Source: Gaopeijia sp041688945 (lineage in GTDB: Bacteria; Gemmatimonadota; Gemmatimonadetes; Longimicrobiales; Gaopeijiaceae). Taken from it: a DNA stretch of 64,000 nucleotides. The position numbers and the translations under genes are program-made. Below the pieces are notes generated by a model. That model was not told the origin of the DNA and searched no databases. It saw only the letters and a list, made by a program, of their open reading frames with translations. This document shows positions 42,129-53,475 of the stretch, piece after piece. Each line of letters starts with the position of its first letter. Positions within the stretch are counted from its first letter, which is position 1. The stretch covers positions 13,924-77,923 of the forward strand of contig JBDNHE010000104.1 of the NCBI GenBank assembly GCA_041688945.1, given 5' to 3'.

Positions 42129-42770
42129 TTACTCGCCCACCCGTTCCGTGTCCGAGGTCCGTTGATTCGAATGGGATGCCGCTTCCAGACACGCCTCAGC
42201 CAGTTCGTCCCCACCGTGGATGACATCTGGAGAGCCCTCGCTCTTTACCCAGCCCCGGACCTCTTCAGCCCGTTCGGCCTGATCCAGTCCATCCAGGGCG
42301 TCGGCGGCGGCGGCCAGAAACTCCACCTGAGGCACGATCCGCGCCATGGCCCAGATCTGGTCGGCCGCCAGCTCCTGAAACTCGGTCCGTCCCGTGGCCT
42401 CCACGTAATCGCGAAGGTGCAGGAGTGCGGTGGCCATGTGTCGGGCCGCAAGGTCGAGCCAGGTCAGCGTGCACAGGGTACGCACGGCTTTCGGATGTAC
42501 CCGAATGATCTTGTTGGCAACGCCCCGCGCCGCCTCGCGCTGCTGATCCTCCATGAAGGAGTCGATCGCCCGGCCATAGTAGGCCAGCGCCCGAGCCTGA
42601 TCTCCATCGCGCAGCGCCACGTCGCCCGCCTTGTTCAGCGGCGTGCCCTTGTAGCCATGAGGCGCGTCTTCCGCCTCCTGCTCAAGCTTGGCGAGGCGTT
42701 CGGCCAGGCCCGGCTCGGGCGCGCGAGGCGGCGGCTCATTGGAACCGAAGAGGCGTGAGATGAAAGACAT
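42129..42770 (-). CDS. TPR-like helical repeat protein
   Basis: The 213-residue soluble protein begins MSFISRLFGSNEPPP with an amphipathic start. Helix-turn-helix units follow, such as TPLNKAGDVALRDGDQARALAYYGRAIDSFMEDQQREAARGVANKIIRVHPK, the tetratricopeptide pattern. It is probably a scaffold for protein interaction; partner unknown. It is convergent with the VOC gene across the short palindromic repeat. Confidence 0.7.
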   Translation of the reverse strand: MSFISRLFGSNEPPPRAPEPGLAERLAKLEQEAEDAPHGYKGTPLNKAGDVALRDGDQARALAYYGRAIDSFMEDQQREAARGVANKIIRVHPKAVRTLCTLTWLDLAARHMATALLHLRDYVEATGRTEFQELAADQIWAMARIVPQVEFLAAAADALDGLDQAERAEEVRGWVKSEGSPDVIHGGDELAEACLEAASHSNQRTSDTERVGE

Positions 42771-42894
42771 GCGACCGAGAGGTTAAGTGAAGCACTCAAG
42801 GTAATGTGGATCGGGGCGATGCGCCTCACCCTCGTGTAAGATCGCGATCGGGCGTGGGGGCTGGACCGATCCGCAACTGGACGGACCGGGCGGT

Positions 42895-43080
42895 TCACTC
42901 CGCGCGGATGAGGTGTACGGGGTCGATCGGGTCGCCTGCAAAGACGGAATCAGGCTGGCAATCGAACCCACGACCAGGACGGTCGCCTCCACCCCCAGGA
43001 ATGCCATCACGTCGTTTGGCTGGATGCCGAAGAGCAGGCTGGCGATCCCGCTGCGCCTTGCCCGCCTCGGGGTCAGGTCG
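42895..43080 (-). pseudogene. C-terminal fragment of an ADOP/FtsX-type permease
   Basis: The minus strand reads RARRSGIASLLFGIQPNDV, then MAFLGVEATVLVVGSIASLIPSLQA. After a frame change around 42925 it continues DPIDPVHLIRAE and a stop (42895-42897). This is the final helix and tail of MacB/FtsX-type permeases, which usually end in xDPxxxLRxE. Nothing upstream continues the protein, so it is a truncated and frameshifted remnant. The rest of 42771-43094 holds no gene. Confidence 0.6.
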
Positions 43081-43094
43081 ACATCAGGTGGAAA

Positions 43095-43403
43095 TCAGTT
43101 CCAGCTGGCGCGGCGTTCTGCGGGGGAGCGGCGCTGTTCGGCGCGACGTTGGGAGACCCCGCGGGACTTCACATCCCGTCGGTCGGTACCCTCGCGGCGT
43201 GTGTCACCTCCGCGGCGATCGGCCTCGCGGCGTTCCGCTCCTCTGAAGCTCAGGACGACGGTACGCCGGTTGACGATCCGGCGTCCGCGGCCGAGCCGAC
43301 GGTCGGCAGGGCCTCGTCGCTCGTCGGCCCGACGGTCATTGGCGGACCGCCGCTCATATGCACGCCGATCAGATTCATCCCGCTTCGCGGCGGAGAAACA
43401 CAT
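43095..43403 (-). CDS. Arg-rich repeat protein (DRR/ERR repeats)
   Basis: The 102-residue, highly charged protein is built from spaced arginine pairs: DRRAYERRSANDRRADERRG, then ADRRLGRGRR, VNRRTVVLSF, AERREADRRG and further units. The regular spacing of ERR/DRR units supports genuine coding on this strand. The ATG at 43403 has AGGA just upstream; an ATG at 43415 adds four residues. It follows the antiporter gene by 36 nt on the same strand and may be cotranscribed. It is probably disordered and could bind nucleic acid or anionic lipid; function unknown. Confidence 0.5.
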   Translation of the reverse strand: MCFSAAKRDESDRRAYERRSANDRRADERRGPADRRLGRGRRIVNRRTVVLSFRGAERREADRRGGDTRREGTDRRDVKSRGVSQRRAEQRRSPAERRASWN

Positions 43404-43439
43404 GAAAATCCTCATTAGTGGTTGGTGGTGAAGGACACG

Positions 43440-46001
43440 CTACGGTTCGTCCGGCTCAATGTCCAGAGCGGGCGGACGGACCGTCGACCCCGGGTCACGA
43501 GTGAGTTGCTCCGCTCGACGCGTCCGAGTGGCTTGTTCAAGTGCGGCCCGCATGGCCGGTGTCGCGGACAGAACCGCGTCCAGATCCACTCTGCGCAGCT
43601 CGTAGAGAGCGCAGGGCGTGACCGCCCGACATGTCGCCGTCCGATGCCCTCCCGCGATCAGTGCCATCTCCCCGAAGAAGTCCCCAGCCATCAGTGTGGC
43701 CAGATCGCGGTGAAGTCCGCCGTCGTTTCGGGACACCCGAATCACACCTCGTGCCACCAGGTACAGTGAGTCTCCGGCGGTACCCTGCCGGACGATCATC
43801 TCGCCGGATGGAGAGGTACGCCGGCGAAGCCTCTTGGTGATCCGTGCGAACTCGTCCTCCGGGATCCCCTGAAAGAAGGGCACCTTGCGCAGGAGTTCGC
43901 TGGGGTCGATTCGGAGCTTCGATGCCTGGTTCGAACGAAGGCGTCTCAACTCCGCAGCCATCCCTTTCAGCATGTGGTCCGCCACACCCTCGGGAATGAT
44001 CCCCGAGTGAGCCTTCTCTTCGATGGCCTCGCGCTCAGCGTGCAGAACGAGACGGTCCGCGAGACGGTCCTGTGTCGCCGCGACGAATTCGGGAAACTGC
44101 TCGGCAGTCTGATCCAGCCGGGAGCGGGCGTTCTCCTGCCAGTACTGGTAATAAGCCCGCACTTCCTCGACCACCTCGGCCAGGGTGGCGTCGGCCTGAC
44201 CGATGTCGTCCAGTTCGTCCAGCACCCGGCGGCTACCACGTGAGCGGGCCCAGGCGATTTCGTAGTCCTGCGCCGTTCGAGCCGCGCGGCGGCTTTCGGC
44301 CAGCCCGGCAATGATCGGAATCCCGTCCAGCAGGCGGAGCAGTACGGTCTCAATCCGCTCGCCCGTGGGCGGGTGCAGAGTGAACTCCGGAATCCGACCT
44401 TCGTGCCGAATCGCCTCCGTCTGCAGTTCGATGGAGTGTGTGACCTTCCGATACGCCCCCTCGGACAGGTGGCTGCGGGAGAACATCTTGTAGAACAGAT
44501 CCTTCTCGACCGCGAACACCCGCAGGTAGAGCAGGCGCCGTTCTTCCTGTGGATCGAGCTCGCGCTTTCGACGCAACTCCTCCAGGTCGCGTCTGAGCCG
44601 GGTCAGCTCCTCGGCACATCGGTTCTGGACCGATTCGGCAATGCGAGGCGAAAAAAGTCCCCCCGCAGCGAGCTCTGGCACCTGGGTCAGCGTCCGGCGC
44701 TTGGCCGAGATGAGTCCCTCGACCCGCGCGACCTGATCCGAGAGCGAGGGGATATGGAGCTTCAGGCGACGGACCAGGGGCTCGATTGTCAGCCCCTGCA
44801 CGAGCAGCGTGAAGAGAACCGCACCCATGGCCAGGGGGATGAAGAGCTCGTCTCGCATGGGAATCTCAGCCGGCAGGGACAGAGCGATTGCCAGGGCGAT
44901 GCCCCCGCGAAGCCCGCCCCACCACATGACGGTCTGGTATCTGCGGTCGACGGGTTCAGAACCCGGGAGTCGACCGATCAGAGGCACCAACGCGTAGATC
45001 GAAGCGGCGCGCGACACCAGCATGGCCACCACAGCCAGCGCGAGCATCGGGAGCACGCCAGCCAGGGCGCCAAGGTCCACCCGCAATCCCACCATCAGGA
45101 AGACCATCGAATTCGCGACCGCGGCCAGAAAGCTCCAGTACTGCTCAAGCTGCAGCTTGATCGAAGGCGAGATCTTGGTCTTGCCCCAGCCCCCCAGCAT
45201 GAGGCCGGCGGCTACAGTTGCCATGACGCCGCTGACGGCCAGGCTCTCCTCGGCCAGGATGAAGGCGAGATAGGCCAGCACCGTGGTGATGGAGATCTCG
45301 ATGAAGGCGTCGGAGTCGACCCAGCCCAAGATCATCCCTACCACCAACGTAGCCACCCATCCGACGGCAAGCCCGCCCACAAAGATCACGAAAAAGTCCA
45401 CCATACCCTCAAGAACGACTCCGGTCGTAACCGAGGCTCCGACCAGCAGGATGCCCTGCAGGATCCGCGAGGTCACGATGGCCGTGGCGTCGTTGAAGAG
45501 CGATTCGCCCTCAACAAGCACGGAGAGCCGCCGGGGAGCGCCGATCTGTCGGAAGAGAGTGGTGATGCCGACCGGGTCCGTGGCAGAGAGGATCGAGCCC
45601 AGAAGGAGCGCCGCCGGCCAGTTCAGGGCCACGCCCACCATGGGTGCGCTGAAGTGGAGGAGGATGCCGGTCAGCGCGGTCGACATGACCAGACCGGGCA
45701 CAGCCAGCGTCAGGACGGGGGACAGATTCTCTCTGAGATCCCGCACATCCATGTTGAACGCCGACTCGAAGACCAGAATCGGCAGGAAAACGAAGAACGC
45801 GATCTCGGGACTGATTCGCAACTGTGCAACGGTGCTGATGAAGGGCAGGTTCAGGCCACCCGCGCCGCTCAGCACGACCCCTATGATGACGAGGGCAATG
45901 GGGAAGGGAAGCCAGCCAATCCGTCGAGCAAGCGCTCGCGTGGCTGCGGCTACCAGCAGCAGGCCGGCGATGGCCTCAACGGTGCTAATCGCACTCAGCA
46001 T
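43440..46001 (-). CDS. CPA1-family Na+/H+ antiporter with cyclic-nucleotide-binding-like domain
   Basis: The 853-residue protein has an N-terminal transport domain of about 12 helices (1-410), including FVFLPILVFESAFNMD, the ATDPV motif in GSILSATDPVGITTLF and EGESLFNDATAIVTSRIL with ion-binding acidic residues. A long cytoplasmic helical region follows (about 420-700), then a CAP_ED domain (LLRKVPFFQGIPEDEFARITKRL, IVRQGTAGDSLYLVARGVIRV, DFFGEMALIAGGHRTATCRA). The plan resembles the SOS1/NhaP-type antiporters with a regulatory nucleotide-binding domain. It lies 40 nt after the K+ channel gene on the same strand, suggesting joint ion homeostasis. Confidence 0.92.
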   Translation of the reverse strand: MLSAISTVEAIAGLLLVAAATRALARRIGWLPFPIALVIIGVVLSGAGGLNLPFISTVAQLRISPEIAFFVFLPILVFESAFNMDVRDLRENLSPVLTLAVPGLVMSTALTGILLHFSAPMVGVALNWPAALLLGSILSATDPVGITTLFRQIGAPRRLSVLVEGESLFNDATAIVTSRILQGILLVGASVTTGVVLEGMVDFFVIFVGGLAVGWVATLVVGMILGWVDSDAFIEISITTVLAYLAFILAEESLAVSGVMATVAAGLMLGGWGKTKISPSIKLQLEQYWSFLAAVANSMVFLMVGLRVDLGALAGVLPMLALAVVAMLVSRAASIYALVPLIGRLPGSEPVDRRYQTVMWWGGLRGGIALAIALSLPAEIPMRDELFIPLAMGAVLFTLLVQGLTIEPLVRRLKLHIPSLSDQVARVEGLISAKRRTLTQVPELAAGGLFSPRIAESVQNRCAEELTRLRRDLEELRRKRELDPQEERRLLYLRVFAVEKDLFYKMFSRSHLSEGAYRKVTHSIELQTEAIRHEGRIPEFTLHPPTGERIETVLLRLLDGIPIIAGLAESRRAARTAQDYEIAWARSRGSRRVLDELDDIGQADATLAEVVEEVRAYYQYWQENARSRLDQTAEQFPEFVAATQDRLADRLVLHAEREAIEEKAHSGIIPEGVADHMLKGMAAELRRLRSNQASKLRIDPSELLRKVPFFQGIPEDEFARITKRLRRRTSPSGEMIVRQGTAGDSLYLVARGVIRVSRNDGGLHRDLATLMAGDFFGEMALIAGGHRTATCRAVTPCALYELRRVDLDAVLSATPAMRAALEQATRTRRAEQLTRDPGSTVRPPALDIEPDEP

Positions 46002-46041
46002 GGCTGCTCCGAAACGGAATCACGGACCGAAAGACAAAAGG

Positions 46042-47115
46042 TCAAGAATGTGCCTGCTGAGGTTTGGAGATCATGGTTCCGTCGAGCAGGTCGCACACCA
46101 GGCGAAAGTCCTCTGGAGAACCCATGAAGATCAGGGTTGATCCAGCAGTGATCCGGGTTGAATTGGGAGGATAATAAAGCCACGATCCGTCGGGACCTCT
46201 CAAGGCCATGAACAGCGCACGGCCCAGATCCATGTCGCGGAGCTCTCCGGCGGTCCGGCCAACTGTTTTCGATCCCTCCTGAATCCCGATCTCATCGATC
46301 CTCAGGTTCAGATCACGATCGCGGAGCATGATGTCCAGAAAGGACACCGTGTGTGGGCGGATCAGTTCGGAGGCCAGGCGAAGGCCCCCAATCGATTCGG
46401 GGCTCACGACGCCGTCCGCGCCGACCTTCCGCAACTTCTCGCCGTGCGACACATCACGGACGCTTGCAACGATCCGGACCCGCGCGTTCAGCTGCCGGGC
46501 CGAAAGGGTGATGACCAGGTTGTCTCGGTCATTCTCCGTACAGGCCGCCAGTCCGGCTGCCCGCTCAATGCCGGCGGCTTGAAGCGTAGCGTCTTCGCCG
46601 GGGTCCCCTCGAACAACAAGTGCGTCGGGGGCCTCAGCCAGGACCGAGTGCGTCTCTCCGGTGGCGCCCTCAGGAATAATGAGCACGACGGGTCGACCCA
46701 CGGCCCGCAGCTCGCGGATCGCGTAGACAGCGGCCGGCGAGTCGCCGCAGACGATCAGGTGATCCTTAAGCCTTTCGATGTCGCGTTGCATCCGTCGCTT
46801 CCAGAACATGTGGGTGAGCTGGCCCTCGAGGACGAAGGCCGTAGCTGTTGAGACGAAGTACAGGACCCCGCCCATTCCCACCAGAATCAATACCGAGGTA
46901 AAGAGCCGCGCGCCGGGCCGGCCATCCATCGGAATCACCTCGCCAAACCCGACCGTGGTCAGGGTGATCACCGTCATGTAGAAGGCGTCGACCCAACCGG
47001 CCTCGGGGGCGATCAGTCGATACCCCAAAACGCCGGTGACCAGGAGGGCCACCAGTACGCCGCCCGCGGCTGCAAGCCGGAAGCGAAGTGCGTTCAGATC
47101 GTCTGAGGCGTTCAT
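46042..47115 (-). CDS. Potassium channel with RCK (TrkA-N/TrkA-C) domains
   Basis: The 357-residue protein has two transmembrane helices (about 14-34 and 72-94) around a pore loop with selectivity filter TVGFGEVIP. The first RCK Rossmann domain is DHLIVCGDSPAAVYAIREL and the second is a TrkA-C domain (IDEIGIQEGSKTVGRTAGELRDM). In the first, the usual GxGxxG is replaced by CGDSPAA, so nucleotide binding may be altered. It is the promoter-proximal gene of a probable channel-antiporter operon. The 290-bp gap to hutH must hold divergent promoters, but no boxes could be assigned. Confidence 0.92.
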   Translation of the reverse strand: MNASDDLNALRFRLAAAGGVLVALLVTGVLGYRLIAPEAGWVDAFYMTVITLTTVGFGEVIPMDGRPGARLFTSVLILVGMGGVLYFVSTATAFVLEGQLTHMFWKRRMQRDIERLKDHLIVCGDSPAAVYAIRELRAVGRPVVLIIPEGATGETHSVLAEAPDALVVRGDPGEDATLQAAGIERAAGLAACTENDRDNLVITLSARQLNARVRIVASVRDVSHGEKLRKVGADGVVSPESIGGLRLASELIRPHTVSFLDIMLRDRDLNLRIDEIGIQEGSKTVGRTAGELRDMDLGRALFMALRGPDGSWLYYPPNSTRITAGSTLIFMGSPEDFRLVCDLLDGTMISKPQQAHS

Positions 47116-47405
47116 GCGGCAATTGGGTCAATTCGGAACCCGTCGTCGCCATAAATGGCCTGACGCGGGACATCCAGCCCCCGGTGGGCCAGCGAAGGGG
47201 TGAGGACGGACAGAATGCCCGCTTCAACCGACCCGACGCAAGCGCGAGGCCCGCACCTGCAGGGCTGACAGTACGTGGACATTGCCCCGGGATTGAGGCT
47301 GGCCGACCTTTGGCGGAGCCGGCTAGGGAGCCGGGCAACACTTAGGCGCCCACCGCGCCGCAGACCGCCTCGGGCTTCGGGGCGAAAACAGGCACAGAGC
47401 TCGCA

Positions 47406-48949
47406 ATGACACACATCCAACTAGATGGCCGGTCCCTTTCGCTGACCGATGTCCGGCAGGTCGCCAGCGACCCAACGGCACAGATCGTACTGACGGATGA
47501 TGCCCGGGGCGGCATCCGCCGATCACGCGACTACGTGGAGGCGCGCGTGCGGAATGGCGATGTGGTCTATGGTGTCACGACCGGGTTTGGCCGCCTGGCG
47601 GAGATCGTCATCTCCCCGGATCAGCAGGCCGAGCTCCAGGCGAACCTGATCCGGAGTCATGCGGTGGGGTTGGGCGAGCCGATCGCGGAGCATCAGGTCC
47701 GAGCGATCATGTTGTTGCGCGCCAATGCGTTGGCCCGCGGATTCTCAGGGATTCGGCTTGAGGTGGTGGAGTTGCTGATCGAGTTCCTGAACCGGGGTGT
47801 CCACCCCATGGTTCCAACCACTGGCTCGGTGGGAGCGAGCGGCGACCTGGCCCCGTTGTCTCACATCGCCCTGTCGCTCATGGGCGAGGGCGAAGTCATC
47901 CAGGAGGGTCGACGCAGGCCGACCGCCGAGGTTCTCTCGGAACTCGGGATCGAACCGGTCGTCCTCATGGAGAAGGAGGGACTGGCGCTGATCAACGGCA
48001 CGCAGGCCACGTCTGGGTTGGGGATTCTTGCCTTCGTGCGGGCCATGGACGCGATCGAATCTCTGGAGGCTGCCGGCGCCATGAGCTCCGAGGCGCTGTT
48101 GGGCACGCCCGAAGCCTTCCGAGCCGAGGTTTCCGAGGCCCGGCCGCAGCCCGGACAGCGACAGGCTGCCCATAACTTGCGCCGCCTGCTGAGGGGTTCG
48201 GAGATCAGAGAATCGCACCGCGAAGGGGATGTGCGGGTCCAGGACGCCTACGCTCTGCGCTGCATGCCTCAGGTTCATGGGGCCGCCCGCCAGGCGATGG
48301 AGTACGTGCGAAATGTGCTTGAGGTGGAGGCCAACAGCGCCACCGACAACCCCCTGATCTTCCCGGACTCTGAAGCCATTGTCAGCGCCGGCAACTTCCA
48401 CGCTCAGGTGGTCAGTGCCGCCCTCGACTTTGGCTGCATTGCCCTGACCGACCTGGCCGCCATCAGCGAACGGCGTATTGAGCGACTACTGAACCCGGAC
48501 CTTTCACAGGGGCTGCCCGCCTTCCTGGCCGCCAATCCGGGGTTGGAATCGGGGCTAATGATCGCCCAAGTCACGGCCTGCGACATCCTCTCTGAAATGC
48601 GTGTCCTGTCTCACCCCGCCAGCGTGGACTCGGTTTCGACCAGCGCCAGCCAGGAAGACCACATTTCGATGGGCTTTGCGGCGGCCCGGAAGTTCTCTCG
48701 CTGCGCGGTGCTGCTTCAGTACGTTGTCGCGGTCGAGTTGGCCGCTGCCGCTCAGGGCATAGAGACACGCCGACCCCTGAAGGGTGGCGTCGGTGTGGAA
48801 GCGGCGTGGATGGCTGTTCGAAAGATCGTGGCACCGCTGACTGGAGACCGTTCGTTGCACGCCGAGCTTGAGGCGCTGCGTAATGAAATCGAAAAGGGTG
48901 CATTCACCCTGAACACCCTCGACCCCGAGGGGATGGGAAAGGCGTTCTG

Positions 48950-48950
<1 letters not shown>
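47406..48950 (+). CDS. hutH: Histidine ammonia-lyase
   Basis: The 514-residue enzyme converts L-histidine to urocanate and ammonia. The autocatalytic MIO cofactor triad is Ala144-Ser145-Gly146 in GSVGASGDLAPLSH. Also present are the active-site YGVTTGFGRLA loop with Tyr, QDAYALRCMPQVHGA and the TDNPLIF segment. It is the first gene of the histidine degradation cluster; its stop overlaps the hutU ATG by 1 nt (TGATG). Confidence 0.96.
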
Positions 48951-50611
<1,661 letters not shown>

Positions 50612-50693
50612 GACCAGGGATGAGCGTGGAGATCGACCACCGTCAGTCCCAGGATGATCGAGACGAAGACGGTGTAGTGTTCAAAGATGCTCA

Positions 50694-51950
50694 TCAGAGC
50701 GTCCTCTGAAGACGGCGCATGGTGCGGCGGAAGTCGGCCGTGATCTTCGCGCGGGCTTCAGCGCCGACTCCGGCGTCGGGCTCATCTCGGTCCCATCGCA
50801 GCTCGCCTCCGGCCCACACCTGACGGACCGGGGTCTCATTTCCGGAAAAGACCCAGGCGTCCAGCGCTTCGTCGCCTGTCCGACCGACCAGGGCAGGGTG
50901 GTCTCCATCCAGAACTACGGCGTCAGAATCGAGCGAGGCAGCCGAAGTGCTCTCGGCCGTCGCGCCGAGCCTGTCGAGAAGGACTCGAGCGGTCGAAGCG
51001 TCCTCCAGGCCGGGCACCACATTTCGGGTCCGGGAAACCAGGCGCTGAGCATACTCCATGAGCCGAAGCTCCTCGGCGGGACTGCGCGAGACGTGCGAGT
51101 CGGACCCGATCGCGATTCGCCCGCCCGCGGCCAGATACTCCGGCAGGCGGAAGACGCCATCGCCGAGGTTGGCCTCGGTCGAGGGGCACAGAATCACTGT
51201 GGCGCCCGACTCGGCCAAACCCACCACTTCGTTGTCAGCCAGATGGGTCGAATGCACCAGATTCCATCGCCCATCCACCGGCTGGTTCTCCAAGAGCCAT
51301 TCCGCCGGCCGCAGCCCGCTGAACGCCACGGAAGCCTCGACCTCCAGGACCTGCTCGGCCAGGTGCATGTGGATGGGAGCGCCATGCCGGAATCCAGTCC
51401 ACCAGGTGACCAGCTCGGTCAGCTGCTCGGGCGTGACCGCCCGCAGCGAGTGAGGCGCAATCGCCAGAGGCACGCCAAGCGTGGCGCACTCCTCCATCAT
51501 CTCCACAAAGCGGTCCACGGGTGTGGTGAATCGAAGCTGTCCTCCGACCGTCGGTGCGCCACCAAAGTCAGCCGAAGTGTAGAGAACCGGGGCGAGGGTC
51601 AGGCCAATGCCGGCTCGTTCCGCAGCACGCACGATGCGCCGAGAGAGTTCGATCTGATCGTCGTAGAACGCTCCGCCGGGCGCGTGATGCAGATAGTGAA
51701 ACTCCACCACGTGGGTGTAACCCTGCTGCATCATCTCGAGATAGAGCTGCGCGGCAATCGCCTCCACATCATCGGGATTCAGCTGCTCTAGGAAGCTGTA
51801 CATCCGCTTTCGCCAACCCCAGAAGGTGTCCCCGGACGGATGCCCGCGTTCAGCGCCGCCCGCCATGGCTCGCTGAAAGGCATGCGAGTGCGCGTTGACC
51901 ACTCCGGGGATCCGGATGTCGGATGGGGCGGGATTGGAGTTGGCGCTCAC
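50694..51950 (-). CDS. hutF: Formimidoylglutamate deiminase, short N-terminus
   Basis: The amidohydrolase converts N-formimidoyl-glutamate to N-formyl-glutamate and ammonia. The metal-binding start HSHAFQRAMAGGAERG, the Lys/His region APIHMHLAEQ, HSTHLADNEV and GSDSHVSRSPAEELRL fit HutF. From the GTG at 51950 the protein has 418 residues, about 35-45 fewer than usual, because the N-terminal strands before HSHAF are missing. Upstream, the same frame is open to 52325 but looks non-coding. A different minus-strand frame (52156-51948, VKRVGGVEVGYSPG and onward) ends in the TGA overlapping this GTG. Either translation starts at 51950 or the 5' end is damaged. Confidence 0.85.
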   Translation of the reverse strand: MSANSNPAPSDIRIPGVVNAHSHAFQRAMAGGAERGHPSGDTFWGWRKRMYSFLEQLNPDDVEAIAAQLYLEMMQQGYTHVVEFHYLHHAPGGAFYDDQIELSRRIVRAAERAGIGLTLAPVLYTSADFGGAPTVGGQLRFTTPVDRFVEMMEECATLGVPLAIAPHSLRAVTPEQLTELVTWWTGFRHGAPIHMHLAEQVLEVEASVAFSGLRPAEWLLENQPVDGRWNLVHSTHLADNEVVGLAESGATVILCPSTEANLGDGVFRLPEYLAAGGRIAIGSDSHVSRSPAEELRLMEYAQRLVSRTRNVVPGLEDASTARVLLDRLGATAESTSAASLDSDAVVLDGDHPALVGRTGDEALDAWVFSGNETPVRQVWAGGELRWDRDEPDAGVGAEARAKITADFRRTMRRLQRTL

Positions 51951-52156
51951 GGTACGCTCGATGAGGGATGGCCCAGTGAAGCCGAGGACGCCAGAAAGGG
52001 CGCCCTGAACCGACCCGGCTTGGAGTCCGGATTGGAGTATAGGCCCACAGGGTCGGGTTCGCCGCAGGCCGGCAAGGCGGACAGGTTGGCCAAGTACCGG
52101 TCTGCCGACCAGATTCCGGGTGAGTATCCGACTTCGACACCCCCGACCCGCTTCAC

Positions 52157-53419
52157 ATGACCCGTCCTCCCTGGGACAGCCTCTGGATCCACGCCCATCT
52201 GGCCACCTTTGATCGGCCGGGGGCGTACGGAGAAGTGCGCGACGGCGCGATCGGGATTGTTGATGGCCGGATCGCCTGGATCGGTCGAGCCTCGGAGCTG
52301 ACCGCGGAGCCACACAATCTGGCACTGGAAGTCCATTCGGCTCGGGGTGGCTGGGTGACTCCCGGGCTGATCGATGCTCACACTCACCTGGTGTTTGGGG
52401 GCTCGCGAGTGGCGGAGTTCGAACAGCGGCTCGCGGGGCGCTCCTACGCCGAGATCGCGCGGGCCGGCGGCGGGATTCGATCCACCGTGCGAGAGACCCG
52501 GGCCGCCAGCCTCGAAACCCTGACAGAGACCGGTACTCGTCACCTTCGCATGCTTGCCGCCGAAGGGGTGACGACCGCAGAGGTCAAATCCGGATACGGG
52601 CTGGAACTGGAGAGTGAACTGCGGATGCTCGAGGCCGCCCGGCTTGCCGCTGCCGCAGCCGACGTCGATGTCCGCTGCACCTTTCTGGGGCTCCACGCGC
52701 TTCCGGCCGAATACGAGGATCGCCGAGCCGACTTCGTGCGTCAGGTAACCGAGGAATGGCTGCCCGCAGTCATCGCCGCTGGACCGGTGGACGCCGTGGA
52801 CGCCTTCCTTGAGGGCATCGCCTTTGACGCGGAAGAGGTGGCCGAATTTCTGGCGGCTGGACGAGATGCAGGACTGGGCGTCCGTCTGCACGCGGATCAG
52901 TTGACCGATTGCGAAGGTGCGGCCCTTGCCGCCTCACTCGGCGCGTGGAGTGCCGACCACCTGGAGTACACCTCTGAAGCAGGGGTCAGGGCGATGGCCG
53001 AGGCTGGCACGATCGCCATGATTCTCCCGGGTGCCTACCACGTTCTTGGTGAGACGCAACGTCCACCGATTCAGGCGTTCCGCGAGCACGGAGTGCCCAT
53101 GGCGGTGGCAACCGATCTGAATCCGGGAAGCTCACCGCTTCGATCACTCCTGCAGGCCGCCGGCCTGGCATGCCTCCGGTTCGGGATGACCGTCGAGGAG
53201 TCTCTGGCCGGCATCACCCGAGAGGCCGCCGGCGCGCTGGGCCTGAGCGAGGATCGCGGGCGTCTCAAAGAGGGAATGCGGGCCGACCTGGCGGTCTGGG
53301 ACGTCAGCGAACTGGCAGAACTGGTCTACTGGATCGGGGGACCGCCGCCGCTGCTGGCGCGCGTGAAGGGCGGCCGACAGGACGCCGCCGCCCCCAATGA
53401 AGATCGGGGCCCCGGATAA
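52157..53419 (+). CDS. hutI: Imidazolonepropionase
   Basis: The 420-residue zinc/iron amidohydrolase opens imidazolonepropionate to N-formimidoyl-glutamate. Landmarks are TPGLIDAHTHLVFGGSRVAEFEQRLAG (HTH metal motif), GGGIRSTV, TAEVKSGYGLELESELRML, LHADQLTDCEGAALA and ATDLNPGSSPLRSLLQA. It completes the hut set with HutH, HutU and HutF; no hutG (formylglutamate deformylase) lies in the window. It is divergent from hutF, with only about 206 bp between their assigned starts. Confidence 0.95.
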   Translation: MTRPPWDSLWIHAHLATFDRPGAYGEVRDGAIGIVDGRIAWIGRASELTAEPHNLALEVHSARGGWVTPGLIDAHTHLVFGGSRVAEFEQRLAGRSYAEIARAGGGIRSTVRETRAASLETLTETGTRHLRMLAAEGVTTAEVKSGYGLELESELRMLEAARLAAAAADVDVRCTFLGLHALPAEYEDRRADFVRQVTEEWLPAVIAAGPVDAVDAFLEGIAFDAEEVAEFLAAGRDAGLGVRLHADQLTDCEGAALAASLGAWSADHLEYTSEAGVRAMAEAGTIAMILPGAYHVLGETQRPPIQAFREHGVPMAVATDLNPGSSPLRSLLQAAGLACLRFGMTVEESLAGITREAAGALGLSEDRGRLKEGMRADLAVWDVSELAELVYWIGGPPPLLARVKGGRQDAAAPNEDRGPG

Positions 53420-53432
53420 ACCGGAACCCCGA
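53404..53432 (+). terminator. Imperfect hairpin at the hutI end
   Basis: TCGGGG (53404-53409) pairs with CCCCGA (53427-53432) and CCGG with CCGG inside, separated by a two-base mismatch. The hutI stop codon lies in the loop. CTTT follows, a weak T-run. It may act as a terminator between convergent genes. Confidence 0.3.
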
Positions 53433-53475
53433 CTTTCCCGGCATGACCGCCGGGCGACCGTTCAGGACTGTCTGG

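Noticed and set aside
44373..46127. 584-residue plus-strand frame opposite the antiporter
   Set aside because: Antisense shadow of the CPA1 antiporter gene; composition (Gln/His/Arg-rich) is typical of such artefacts.
51947..52891. Minus-strand frame opposite hutI
   Set aside because: Mostly antisense to hutI; only its last 70 codons lie outside and they show no recognisable family.
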